Origin: JARIHC01 sp035546975
GTDB taxonomy: Bacteria; Patescibacteriota; Saccharimonadia; Saccharimonadales; UBA4665
Length of the DNA stretch: 64,000 nucleotides
Reading direction: 5' to 3'
Assembly: GCA_035546975.1 (NCBI GenBank)
Contig: DASZVS010000003.1
Span: forward strand, 54,800-118,799
The translations under genes and the position numbers were made by a program. This document shows positions 24,732 through 33,150 of the stretch, piece by piece. The notes beneath the pieces were generated by a model. That model was not told where the DNA came from. It did no database searches and worked only from the letters and a program-made list of their open reading frames with translations. Within the stretch, counting starts at the first letter, position 1. Each line of letters starts with the position of its first letter.

Positions 24732-25172
24732 CTAGGCAGCGGCAGCGCCGCCCTCTTCCATGCCAAGATGGTGGCGGATACGATCGATCACGTCGGCAAT
24801 CACAACCTGAGATTTAACGAGGTAATCATCGACGCCCAAAGATTCTGCCCGCTGCTTTTCGGCATCTTGGCTCAGAGCTGTCAGCATAACGATCTTCAGG
24901 TTGGCAGTTTCAGGAGTATTACGCAAAATGTCCAGCACATCGAAACCACTCACTTTCGGCATCATAACGTCGAGTAATACAAGATCGGGTTTATAGCTCA
25001 GTGCTGTTGCCAGCGCATCCTCACCATTATTCACGCGGCGGACATCAAAACCTTCGGCCTGCAACCGCGTCATATAAACGCTGGCAAGCGCATTGTCATC
25101 TTCTACCAGTAATATCCGCTTCGGGTGCTGTTGCTGCGGCTTCACGTCATCTGTTTGTTCTGTTGAATCCAT
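24732..25172 (-). CDS. Single-domain response regulator
   Basis: CheY-like receiver of about 146 residues without an output domain. All active-site residues are there: acidic pair VEDDN, phospho-acceptor LLDVMMP, Thr in MLTALS and Lys in YLVKSQ. It ends in a short Gly/Ala tail. Start placed at 25172, 7 nt after TACCAT of the promoter TTGCGA-17-TACCAT; an in-frame ATG three codons up overlaps the -10 box. Confidence 0.92.
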   Translation of the reverse strand: MDSTEQTDDVKPQQQHPKRILLVEDDNALASVYMTRLQAEGFDVRRVNNGEDALATALSYKPDLVLLDVMMPKVSGFDVLDILRNTPETANLKIVMLTALSQDAEKQRAESLGVDDYLVKSQVVIADVIDRIRHHLGMEEGGAAAA

Positions 25173-25179
25173 ACTGCTC

Positions 25180-25208
25180 ATGGTAACTTAGAAACCGCTA
25201 ATTCGCAA
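25180..25208 (-). promoter_or_regulatory. Leaderless promoter, TACCAT type
   Basis: TTGCGA (25203-25208), 17 bp, TACCAT (25180-25185), 7 nt to the ATG at 25172. Nearly identical core to 18815-18843. Confidence 0.75.
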
Positions 25209-26822
25209 CTAGTCTTTCGCGGCCAATAGAGCTCTCATAAAGCCCTCGAACATCGGGTGCGGACGGTTCGGGCGGCTCTTGAATTCGGGATGGAATTGAC
25301 TGGCCAAGAAAAATGGATGACCTATGCCTTCGATAATCTCTACCAGATTATTATCAGGATTGAGGCCGGTAGCCCGGATACCCCAGCTTTCGTACTGGTC
25401 GCGGTAATCATTGTTACATTCGCCGCGGTGCCGGTGACGCTCCACGATATTGGTTGTGCCGTACAGCTTGGCTGCCATACTGCCCTTTTCCAGTTTGCAA
25501 TCGTAATTACCAAGGCGCATCGTGCCGCCGGTCATAAGCTTATCCTGCTGGTCCGCCATGGTATTGATAACGACATGCGCGCTGTTTTCGTCCAGCTCAA
25601 AAGTAGTTGCATCTTCGATACCGGCGTTCCTGGCAGCGGCAATTACACCCATTTGCAGGCCCAGGCAAAGTCCTAGGTATGGCACCTTGCTTTTGAGCGC
25701 GTATTGGGCGGCCTTAATCTTGCCCTCCAGGCCGCGCTGGCCAAAGCCGCCAGGGACCACGATGCCATCGTAGCCTTTTAGCTTTTTACTAATGTCTACC
25801 CCCGGCGAATCGAAATCCGAGGCATCAACCCATTCGATTTCAACATCGCAATCATTGTGCCAACCCGCAGCTTTAAGCGCTTCAAAAACCGACATGTACG
25901 TATCGGTATTGTCCATATATTTTGCTACGAATCCGACTTTGACTTTATTAGCGTGCTTGGCGGTTGCACGGTCAACGACAGCCCGCCACTCTTTGAGCTT
26001 GGGTTTTTTAGCCTTTAAACCGAGTTGGTTTGTGATGACATCGGCTATGCCCGTATCTTCGAGCGTCAGCGGCACCTGGTAAATGCTAGGTGCATTCGGC
26101 AGCGAGGCAATAGCTTCTTCTTCCACGCCGCTAAATAAGCTCAACTTGCGCTTCACATCAGCGTTAGCTGGCTGTTCGCTGCGCGCCACAAGGATGTCGG
26201 GAGTAATGCCAAGCCCGCGCAATTCGCGGACAGAGTTTTGCGCTGGCTTGGTTTTGGTTTCGTTCGATGCGCCAAGATACGGTAGGTACACGACATGTAC
26301 ATACACGCAATTTTCCAGGCCGACCCGGACGCCCATTTCGCGGATTGCTTCAATGAAGGATAACGACTCATAATCGCCAACGGTACCGCCGATTTCCACG
26401 ATATGCACGTCGTAACCCTTGCCGGCTTCGGCAATCCATTCTTGAATGGCGCCAGTCAGATGCGGGATAATCTGTACATCGTCGCCCTCGAACTTACCGG
26501 CACGCTCATCTTGGATAAGTTTAAGTAGAACCCGTCCACTCATCAAGCTGCTCTTCGTGGTCATTTCTACGTCGACAAAACGTTCATAATGGCCAAGGTC
26601 GAGATCGGTTTCGGCGCCGTCTTTCGTTACGAAACATTCGCCGTGTTCGCGGGGATTTAAGAGACCGGCATCCACGTTCAAATATGGATCGCACTTCATA
26701 AGGTTGACGCGCAGGCCGCGGGCTTTGAGGAGGTTGCCAATCGAGGCGGCCGTGATACCCTTCCCGAGCCCGGAAAGCACGCCACCTGTCACAAACACAT
26801 ACTTAGTCGCCTGTTTGGCCAC
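25209..26822 (-). CDS. pyrG: CTP synthase
   Basis: Converts UTP to CTP with glutamine and ATP. Of 537 residues, the N-terminal synthetase domain has the P-loop GGVLSGLGKGITAASIG and the C-terminal glutamine amidotransferase has VPGGFGQRG, the nucleophile motif GLCLGLQMG and the late FHPEF. Start is GTG with GAGGAG 8 nt upstream. A possible promoter TTGCTT-17-TATAGG lies further up. Confidence 0.98.
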   Translation of the reverse strand: MAKQATKYVFVTGGVLSGLGKGITAASIGNLLKARGLRVNLMKCDPYLNVDAGLLNPREHGECFVTKDGAETDLDLGHYERFVDVEMTTKSSLMSGRVLLKLIQDERAGKFEGDDVQIIPHLTGAIQEWIAEAGKGYDVHIVEIGGTVGDYESLSFIEAIREMGVRVGLENCVYVHVVYLPYLGASNETKTKPAQNSVRELRGLGITPDILVARSEQPANADVKRKLSLFSGVEEEAIASLPNAPSIYQVPLTLEDTGIADVITNQLGLKAKKPKLKEWRAVVDRATAKHANKVKVGFVAKYMDNTDTYMSVFEALKAAGWHNDCDVEIEWVDASDFDSPGVDISKKLKGYDGIVVPGGFGQRGLEGKIKAAQYALKSKVPYLGLCLGLQMGVIAAARNAGIEDATTFELDENSAHVVINTMADQQDKLMTGGTMRLGNYDCKLEKGSMAAKLYGTTNIVERHRHRGECNNDYRDQYESWGIRATGLNPDNNLVEIIEGIGHPFFLASQFHPEFKSRPNRPHPMFEGFMRALLAAKD

Positions 26823-26925
26823 TTTGTTAACTCCTCGCTTATTCGTCTATGCTACCCTATAACGCCTCTGAGGGCAACAAGCAAAATAAGTAGTTGCCTT
26901 GACAAGGCTATGATAAAGTTCAGTT

Positions 26926-27327
26926 ATGTCTTTTAATGTATTGAGGCACCCTGTGGAGACAGTAAGAACCGCGCCGCTGGGATCATTAGCACTCGCAACC
27001 GGAATTGGCTTTGATGCGGAGCATCTGGCCAACCTCATAACGAATCCCTCCGTAGCTGAAGCAGCTACAGCAGCCGGGATACCCATTCCCTTCGCATTAT
27101 CCGCGACTTACTTTATAACACGCCAATTGAAACTACGAAAAAGAATAGAAAAGAATGTAGCAGAACGCGGTTTCGACGAAAGATTCTTTGAGCGGACAAC
27201 GCATGAATGGTGTGCGCGCCAAACAGCAAGAACTACTTTGAAAAATACTGAGTTTATAGAAGAATATAAAGCCTTATGCGAAAGACACAAAGACAGCTCT
27301 GAACTCTCATGGCTGCCTCATTTGTAG
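26926..27327 (+). CDS. Small uncharacterised protein, possibly membrane-associated
   Basis: Protein of 133 residues. A weakly hydrophobic stretch at about 45-65 precedes a charged helical C-terminus with several Arg, Glu and two Cys. Not recognised. No ribosome binding site; poorly matched -10 hexamers lie close to the ATG, so a leaderless message is possible. Codon use looks like the neighbours. Confidence 0.55.
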   Translation: MSFNVLRHPVETVRTAPLGSLALATGIGFDAEHLANLITNPSVAEAATAAGIPIPFALSATYFITRQLKLRKRIEKNVAERGFDERFFERTTHEWCARQTARTTLKNTEFIEEYKALCERHKDSSELSWLPHL

Positions 27328-27348
27328 GGGCGCCAGCTATACCGGACT

Positions 27349-28590
27349 CTAGTGGCCGGCTAGATAACTTTCGGCAGCCTGGAGCTGCGTATCATTGTCG
27401 CCACCAGGCGTAACGGTAGTATTTGCCGGCAATGCGACGTTCTTGTCAGGCGTTATGCCCTTATGGTTAATGTTTTGGCCGTTCGGGCGGTACCAGCTGG
27501 CTACGGTAACTTTCAATTGTGAACCGTCGCCAAAATTAATCAGCTGTTGAACGACACCCTTGCCGTATGTCTTTTCGCCTATTAGATAAGCAGCTTTGTT
27601 ATCGTGCAATGCGCCAGCGGTAATTTCGGAAGCAGAAGCGCTTCCGCTATTAGTGAGCACAACAGTCGGGATGCCGTTCAGCACATCGCCGCCTAGAGCG
27701 TCGTACGACTGCACTACTTGGCCGCCCCGCTTTTCCTGCAATATAAGTGTATTTTGTGGCAGCCATAGGCTCGATACATGCACAGCAGCATCAAGCAAGC
27801 CGCCCGGGTTATTTCTGAGGTCCAATACAACGGCTTTCACGTTTTGCTGCTTGAACTGGTCAGCAGCTTTTTGTGCCAAGCCGGCGGTATCGTCCGCAAA
27901 GGTCGTAATTTGCATGTAACCGATATTGCCAGGCAATATCTTGGTATTCACGCTAGGAACGGTAATGTTCTGCCTGGTAATTGTATAGGTCTGGGGCGTG
28001 GTCTTGTTCCGGACAATTTGAAGCGTGACTTTTGAACCAGCAGTGCCGCGGATTTTGCTAACCGCCTGGTCGACGCTCATGCCGGTGGTGCTGGTTCCGT
28101 TAATCGAAGCTATGAGATCCCCTGCCTGCAAGCCTGCCTGCGCTGCCGGCGTGCCGCTGATTGGCGCAATGATCTGGAGGTTGCCGTCGCTATCTTCGCC
28201 AAGCTCTGCCCCAATGCCGCTGAATTGGTTATTCAGCTGCTGGTTGAACTCTTTGGCTTCTTTGGGCGTAAAGTACACGGTATAGGGATCGTTCGTGGAA
28301 GCGGCCAGCCCATGCTTTAGCCCGTCTTCAAGCTGGGTCTCGGTCAGTTTGCCGTCATAGTTTTGAACCAGCGATTTGTAGACTTGTGTTACAGATGAGT
28401 AATCCGGCTTGGATGGCAGGTTGCCTGCGACGCCATGCTGCCGGTGGATACTAATGGTTCCGTTGCCAACAAACACGCCGATCGCAAACACAGCCGCAAT
28501 CACCACTGCCCCGCCAGTACGCTTCAACCAGCGCCGCTTACGCGATGGCACGCCTTGCTTTGTAGCCTCACCTGTCTGTTTTGGTTCCAT
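27349..28590 (-). CDS. PDZ-containing carboxy-terminal processing protease (S41)
   Basis: Extracytoplasmic serine protease of about 413 residues: basic N-terminus, one membrane anchor at about 27-45, a PDZ domain at about 110-190, and an S41 catalytic domain with LRNNPGGLL, the nucleophile region NSGSASASE and the Lys in GEKTYGKG. It lies next to a CHAP hydrolase and ftsEX, suggesting cell-wall enzyme turnover. Start placed at 28590, 7 nt after TATAAT (28598-28603). Confidence 0.95.
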   Translation of the reverse strand: MEPKQTGEATKQGVPSRKRRWLKRTGGAVVIAAVFAIGVFVGNGTISIHRQHGVAGNLPSKPDYSSVTQVYKSLVQNYDGKLTETQLEDGLKHGLAASTNDPYTVYFTPKEAKEFNQQLNNQFSGIGAELGEDSDGNLQIIAPISGTPAAQAGLQAGDLIASINGTSTTGMSVDQAVSKIRGTAGSKVTLQIVRNKTTPQTYTITRQNITVPSVNTKILPGNIGYMQITTFADDTAGLAQKAADQFKQQNVKAVVLDLRNNPGGLLDAAVHVSSLWLPQNTLILQEKRGGQVVQSYDALGGDVLNGIPTVVLTNSGSASASEITAGALHDNKAAYLIGEKTYGKGVVQQLINFGDGSQLKVTVASWYRPNGQNINHKGITPDKNVALPANTTVTPGGDNDTQLQAAESYLAGH

Positions 28591-28627
28591 TACAAGCATT
28601 ATAGCAAAACCGGCACCAATTAAAACA

Positions 28628-28655
28628 AAGCCCCCGCTATAGCATGCGGGGGCTT
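28628..28655 (-). terminator. Intrinsic terminator of the CHAP hydrolase gene
   Basis: A perfect 10-bp stem, AAGCCCCCGC/GCGGGGGCTT, with an 8-nt loop, followed on the minus strand by TTTGTTTTAATT. It sits just before the promoter of the S41 protease. Confidence 0.9.
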
Positions 28656-28675
28656 ACACTCGCTAGTACTTGTTT

Positions 28676-29815
28676 TTAATTTATGTAGTACAAGCTGCTA
28701 ATGGGATATTCCCGGTTGTTGTAGAAGTGCCCGTAGTAATCATCGTTCATGCTGATAGTCGTCACATACCCGCCATCGAAACCAGTAACGATACCGACAT
28801 GGCCAAAGTCTCCTTTGGTATTTACGAAGATGTCTCCTACGTGCGGGGTTTGGGTAACCGGCCGGTTAGAGGTGTATATCCAATCTTTAGCATTGCCGTA
28901 AACACTCAAAGATTTGCCTTCAACGCTTGTATAGTACCAGTAAGCAAAGGAGGTACATTCTCGGTTTGGGAAGCCGCCGGAAGTAGTTAGCGAATCCTGT
29001 GTGGCATTACACCATGCCATCGGATAGCCGCCGTTTCCATGGCCATTATCACAAGCGCCGCCGGAACCGCCGCTCGGCGCAACACCAGATACTGACCGCG
29101 AACTAGCAGCGTTAATCCGAGCCTGCTCAGCTTGAAGCGCGGAAAGTTGTTTGTTATTAGCTTGGATTTGTTGGTTGTAACTGTCTTGCTGGCCCTGGTT
29201 ATAGCTCAGTAGGCTGTCTTGTTGCTGCTTATCCGAATCCAGTTTTGCCTGCTGTTGCTGCTGTGTGCTAACGAGCTGGTCAACCTGCTGCTTCTGCGTC
29301 TCAAGTTTTGCCTGCAAATCGGCAATTTCTTTAATCTTATCGTTCAGCTGGTTTTGAACCGTAGTGCGGTACTCTTCCTTATCCACGTAATCGCTGAGGT
29401 TTTTACTGGTGGCCAGCTCTTCGATCGTAGACATCTGCCCGTCTACGTACATAGTCTTAACGTCATCCGCTAGGCTAGCTTTCTTTTCTGTGATTTGCTG
29501 CTTATCGGCGGTAATTTGTTGCTGGAGGCTCGCCTGCTGTGCGGTGCTTGCGGAAAGTGCGCCCTCTATGGCGCCAATTTGTTGCTGGAGCTTACCAATA
29601 GCATCTTGATAGCTGCTTGCCTGCAATTGCAGGTCATTTACAGACTGTTGTTTCTGGGAATTGTCATTACTCAGGTCATTAATCTGCTGCTGAAGACTTT
29701 CAGCATACACAAGCGGTGTAGCACCGATGAATAGCACGCCAATGCCCAGCAAGGCCAACGTGCGGGCGCGCAGCTTAAACTTTCTAAAGAATCCCGTTTG
29801 ATTTTGTTTTGGCAT
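28676..29815 (-). CDS. PcsB-like CHAP-domain peptidoglycan hydrolase with coiled coil
   Basis: About 379 residues: signal anchor at about 15-37, a long Gln-rich coiled coil at about 40-240, and a C-terminal CHAP amidase/endopeptidase with catalytic Cys in ECTSFAYWYY and His in GDFGHVGIVTG. This is the layout of PcsB/CwlO-type hydrolases activated by FtsEX, whose genes are immediately upstream. Start at 29815 follows an A-rich leader without Shine-Dalgarno; the longer frame begins with a TTG inside a -35-like TTGACC. Confidence 0.93.
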   Translation of the reverse strand: MPKQNQTGFFRKFKLRARTLALLGIGVLFIGATPLVYAESLQQQINDLSNDNSQKQQSVNDLQLQASSYQDAIGKLQQQIGAIEGALSASTAQQASLQQQITADKQQITEKKASLADDVKTMYVDGQMSTIEELATSKNLSDYVDKEEYRTTVQNQLNDKIKEIADLQAKLETQKQQVDQLVSTQQQQQAKLDSDKQQQDSLLSYNQGQQDSYNQQIQANNKQLSALQAEQARINAASSRSVSGVAPSGGSGGACDNGHGNGGYPMAWCNATQDSLTTSGGFPNRECTSFAYWYYTSVEGKSLSVYGNAKDWIYTSNRPVTQTPHVGDIFVNTKGDFGHVGIVTGFDGGYVTTISMNDDYYGHFYNNREYPISSLYYIN

Positions 29816-29998
29816 AGTTTTGTTTTTGCTTATGCTAGTTTTTACTATAACACGCTTGGTCAAGAGTGTCTACCCTCCTTACCCGCTTTTCCGGGCATAT
29901 ATTAATAATTACAGTGCTTTTGCTTGTTAGCTTTTGGCGGGAGCGCAGTAGATTACCTGCCGTTACAGGCAGGGATTTTCAGAAATAAATTCGGTAAA

Positions 29999-30119
29999 GT
30001 ACCTTTTCAGAATAGTGCAGTTTGGAGTAGAAGCCGAGCACCGAAGCAGAGCGTACTTATTCAGTACGTGAGCACCGGAGCGTAAGCTTACGTCCAAAAT
30101 GTGCATTCTGTAAAGGTGC
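29999..30119. repeat. Structured repeat element, copy B
   Basis: A long imperfect inverted repeat (about 29999-30026 with 30091-30119) encloses CGAGCACCGAA (30035-30045), a 6-bp hairpin CGTACT/AGTACG (30052-30068) and a second GAGCACCG repeat (30070-30077). Same architecture as copy A at 5029-5105. It begins 2 nt past the ftsX stop. Confidence 0.65.
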
Positions 30120-30121
30120 GT

Positions 30122-31063
30122 CTATTTTGTCTTGAATTTGAGGTAGCGGCGGGTAGCAATAACAGACGAAACCGCTCCGATTACTATACCAAGCACAAGC
30201 TGCATTGCCAAGAGTAATAAGAAATGATCATCGAACCAATTGGAGGCATAATTAATATCAAGCAAACCAAGTGAGCTGGCCTGCAAGGCATTACTTGAGG
30301 CCTGGAACGACAAGTAAATTATGAATACCGAAGCAAGCCCCGACAAAATACCGTAGATGACGCTCTCCACAATGAACGGGCCGCGGATGTAACTGGTAGA
30401 AGCGCCCAGCAAGCGCTGGATTTGAATCTCATCGCGGCGGTTAAAGATAGCCATTTGTATCGTGTTGAAAATGATCAGCGCGCAAATGACGGTGAAAACC
30501 ACGACCGCAATGACGCCAATTTCCCGAAGTATGTCAGTGGCATGCGTGATTTTATCGATAGCCTCCTTGCGGTCGCCACTATAGCTTGGGTTATCGGATT
30601 GCAGGGCCGCAATATTGGGTTTGCTTAGGAAATCCTTGATGTCATTGATCTGGTTCAAGTTAACCGGTTTCACTAAAATTGTCGCCGGCAACGGATTCGA
30701 AGTTTCATTGATAGCCGTCAATAGCTGCGTGTTGCCGGCGTTTTGGGCTTGGTACTGTTGCAGCGCCTGCTCTTTCGTCAGGTACTGCACGCTTTTGACA
30801 TTCGGCAACTTTTTGAGCTGCGAGATGAGCTGGTTAGTCTGAGCCTGCGTATCACTATCTTTCAAGAAAACAGAGACGTCTATTTTATCGGTAATCTGAG
30901 CGATAGTATTGGTGAACGTGGCATTCGTAATAACTGAAAACAGCACAATCGTCAGCGTTACAACCATAACGGCCATGGCAGCAATTGCCAGGCTGACATT
31001 GCGAATAAAGTTCACCGTACCGGTGTGAATGATACGCGAGAGCGTTATGAGCCGGCTTTTCAT
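30122..31063 (-). CDS. ftsX: Cell division ABC transporter permease FtsX
   Basis: Protein of 313 residues with four membrane segments, a large outer loop between the first two and a short one between the last two, as in FtsX. Signatures are VDVSVFLKDSDTQAQ in the loop and NTIQMAIFNRRDEIQIQRLLGAS near 215. With FtsE it transmits ATP hydrolysis to wall hydrolases outside. 3-nt gap to ftsE. Confidence 0.95.
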   Translation of the reverse strand: MKSRLITLSRIIHTGTVNFIRNVSLAIAAMAVMVVTLTIVLFSVITNATFTNTIAQITDKIDVSVFLKDSDTQAQTNQLISQLKKLPNVKSVQYLTKEQALQQYQAQNAGNTQLLTAINETSNPLPATILVKPVNLNQINDIKDFLSKPNIAALQSDNPSYSGDRKEAIDKITHATDILREIGVIAVVVFTVICALIIFNTIQMAIFNRRDEIQIQRLLGASTSYIRGPFIVESVIYGILSGLASVFIIYLSFQASSNALQASSLGLLDINYASNWFDDHFLLLLAMQLVLGIVIGAVSSVIATRRYLKFKTK

Positions 31064-31066
31064 AGG

Positions 31067-31753
31067 CTAGATCTTATACCCCGCATTGGCTTTGTCCGAG
31101 ATAATTTTGCCGTCTTTTAACGTGACAACGCGGCGCTTAAGCTTATTGACGATTTCCACATTATGGGTCGTGAGCAATACGGTCGTGCCATAACGGTTAA
31201 TTTTCTCCAGCACTTTAATGACATCCCATGCATGTTTTGGGTCGAGGTTGCCAGTCGGCTCGTCAGCTACCAGAATCCGCGGCTGGCGGACAATTGCCCG
31301 GGCGATTGCCACGCGTTGCTGCTCGCCGCCGGACAATTCCAACGGCATGTTATTTTCTTTGCCTTTCAAGTTGACGATATTTAGAACCTTAGGCACGGTA
31401 TGCTTGATTTCGCGGTTGCCGACACCGACTACTTCAAGCGCATAGGCTACATTTTCATACACCGTTTTATTCGGCAACAATTTGAAATCCTGGAAAACGG
31501 TACCGATCTTGCGGCGCAAAAGCGGAATGTCTTTGTCTTTTAATTTGTCATAATCGACGCCGCCGACAATGATTTTGCCAGATGTCGGCCGCTCTTCCCG
31601 CGTTAACAATTTAAGCAGCGTCGTTTTGCCGGCACCACTCTGCCCTACAACGATCACAAATTCTTTCGGTTCCACATGCAAACTAATACGGTTAAGCGCT
31701 GAGCCCGTTTCGCCGCGGCCATATGTTTTTGTTACCCTGTCCAGGAGAATCAT
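31067..31753 (-). CDS. ftsE: Cell division ABC transporter ATPase FtsE
   Basis: ABC ATPase of 228 residues: Walker A GQSGAGKTTLLK, Q-loop VFQDFKLLPNKTVYENV (typical of FtsE), signature LSGGEQQRVAIARA and Walker B ILVADEPTGNLD. TATAAT (31761-31766) lies 7 nt before the ATG, so the ftsEX message should be leaderless. Confidence 0.97.
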   Translation of the reverse strand: MILLDRVTKTYGRGETGSALNRISLHVEPKEFVIVVGQSGAGKTTLLKLLTREERPTSGKIIVGGVDYDKLKDKDIPLLRRKIGTVFQDFKLLPNKTVYENVAYALEVVGVGNREIKHTVPKVLNIVNLKGKENNMPLELSGGEQQRVAIARAIVRQPRILVADEPTGNLDPKHAWDVIKVLEKINRYGTTVLLTTHNVEIVNKLKRRVVTLKDGKIISDKANAGYKI

Positions 31754-31791
31754 TAGCTTTATTATATCAAAGTATATAATGACAAACTATG
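31751..31791. promoter_or_regulatory. Divergent leaderless promoters between ftsE and the PQ-loop gene
   Basis: TATAAT for ftsE (31761-31766, minus) ends 7 nt from its ATG; TATAAT for the plus-strand gene (31775-31780) ends 8 nt from its ATG. Start codons are 35 bp apart, so each -35 region falls at or inside the opposite promoter or gene. Confidence 0.7.
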
Positions 31792-32361
31792 AAAGAGATT
31801 ATAGGCATCGCCGCAGTGATTCTCAGTTTTGTTGCGTATGCTCCGTACTTTCGTGACATTTTTGCCCGTAAAGCTAAGCCGCATCCTTACAGCTGGTTCG
31901 TTTGGGGGCTGACATCGATTTTGATCTTTGCCCTACAGATATCTCATGGTGGCGGCGCAGGAGCCTATACAACTGCAAGCGTAGCTTTCATAAGTTTTGC
32001 GGTATGCCTATTGGCGTACAGGAACGACGGTATTAAAGATATCACGACTACCGATACTGCCATGCTTATCATGGCACTCATAGCCACTGCATTATGGCTT
32101 TTCGCCAAACAACCTACCCTATCGATGATTCTTCTTATAGCAGCGGACATGTGCGGTTTTGCCCCGTCAATACGCCGAGCTTGGTACAACCCTTACGGCG
32201 AAACAGCCACCATGTGGGGAACAAACGCCATGCGGCATACTTTAAGCATTTTTGCTCTCCAAAAATATTCTTTACTGACGCTACTGAATCCAGTGGTGTG
32301 GGCAATTGGAAATTTCTGCTTTACCTTGATGCTAATCTTCAGACGCCAAACTAAACTCTAA
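31789..32361 (+). CDS. PQ-loop/SWEET-like multipass membrane protein
   Basis: Protein of 190 residues with about six or seven membrane segments. The first helices carry YAPYFRDIFARKAKPHPYSW, like the PQ-loop motif of SWEET and cystinosin-type transporters, and a repeat-like APSIRRAWYNPYGE occurs in the second half. A small-solute carrier role is possible. Leaderless promoter. Confidence 0.7.
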   Translation: MKEIIGIAAVILSFVAYAPYFRDIFARKAKPHPYSWFVWGLTSILIFALQISHGGGAGAYTTASVAFISFAVCLLAYRNDGIKDITTTDTAMLIMALIATALWLFAKQPTLSMILLIAADMCGFAPSIRRAWYNPYGETATMWGTNAMRHTLSIFALQKYSLLTLLNPVVWAIGNFCFTLMLIFRRQTKL

Positions 32362-32390
32362 GTACGCGTCGACTAGCAGGTCAAGCGCCG
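32362..32390 (-). repeat. Remnant matching the 3' end of prfB
   Basis: GTACGCGTCGACTAGC (32362-32377) is identical to 33905-33920 inside prfB, and the flank continues with weaker similarity. Read on the minus strand it encodes LDLLVDAYLE against LDPLVDAYLN of RF2. The two copies bracket the ABC exporter genes. Confidence 0.65.
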
Positions 32391-32412
32391 TTAAGCAAAA
32401 TTGCTAAAACCT

Positions 32413-33150
32413 TTATGAGCTATCTTGGCGGCGGATAGTGACGGAGCCCAACACAAGCACGGCCAGGCCATAGGCCACAACGACGATCAGGTCGCGTGTC
32501 AAAGTGCCGGTCCAGGTGACGTGCAGACTAATTTGTTTCATGGCGTCAACGCTGTAGGTCAGCGGCATAATGTCGGCGAACCATTGCAAGACTTTCGCCA
32601 TTTGATCGCGCGGCACGAACAGGCCGCAGGTCAGCAACTGCGGGAAAATGAAGGCTGGCATGAATTGCACGGCCTGGAATTCACTTCTGGCGAAAGCACT
32701 CAAAAACAGGCCGAGCGCCGTCCCCAAAAACGCGCTGGCTACTGCGCCAATCAGAACCGGCAACGTGCCGCCTAACACCGTCACGCCGAGCAGGCCGAGC
32801 ACCACTGCGCTAGCGATGCAAGCTTGCACCAATGCTACGAGCGAAAAAGCGGCGGCGTAACCGAAAATGAGATCGAGCTTCGAAAGCGGCATCGTCATCA
32901 GCCGGTCAAGCGTGCCAATGGTCCGTTCGCGCAGCGTGGCGATCGAGGTCACGATGAACATCACCACCAGCGGGAAGATTCCCAGAATCATCGGCGCGAT
33001 AGCGTCGAATTCACGCTGGTCCTGGAAGACATATTTCAAAATCGTCAGTAGCACCGGCGGAACCAGAAAAATCAATGCCAGGGTGCGCGGGTCGTGGCGC
33101 AACTGCCTTAACACGCGCACGGCAGTGGCAAACGTTCGGCGCAGACTCAT
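32413..33150 (-). CDS. ABC-2 type exporter permease
   Basis: Membrane protein of 245 residues with about six helices and the ABC-2 family segments (RERTIGTLDRLMTMPLSKLD and the late FADIMPLTYSVDAM). It overlaps the ATPase gene by 4 nt; together they form a simple export pump for a drug or lipid-like substrate. Confidence 0.92.
   Translation of the reverse strand: MSLRRTFATAVRVLRQLRHDPRTLALIFLVPPVLLTILKYVFQDQREFDAIAPMILGIFPLVVMFIVTSIATLRERTIGTLDRLMTMPLSKLDLIFGYAAAFSLVALVQACIASAVVLGLLGVTVLGGTLPVLIGAVASAFLGTALGLFLSAFARSEFQAVQFMPAFIFPQLLTCGLFVPRDQMAKVLQWFADIMPLTYSVDAMKQISLHVTWTGTLTRDLIVVVAYGLAVLVLGSVTIRRQDSS

Noticed and set aside
29864..29998. c-di-AMP (ydaO-type) riboswitch before the CHAP hydrolase gene
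   Set aside because: A GCTAAC segment and GC-rich hairpins are suggestive, and such switches control wall hydrolases in Actinobacteria, but the conserved helices and spacing of ydaO cannot be assembled.
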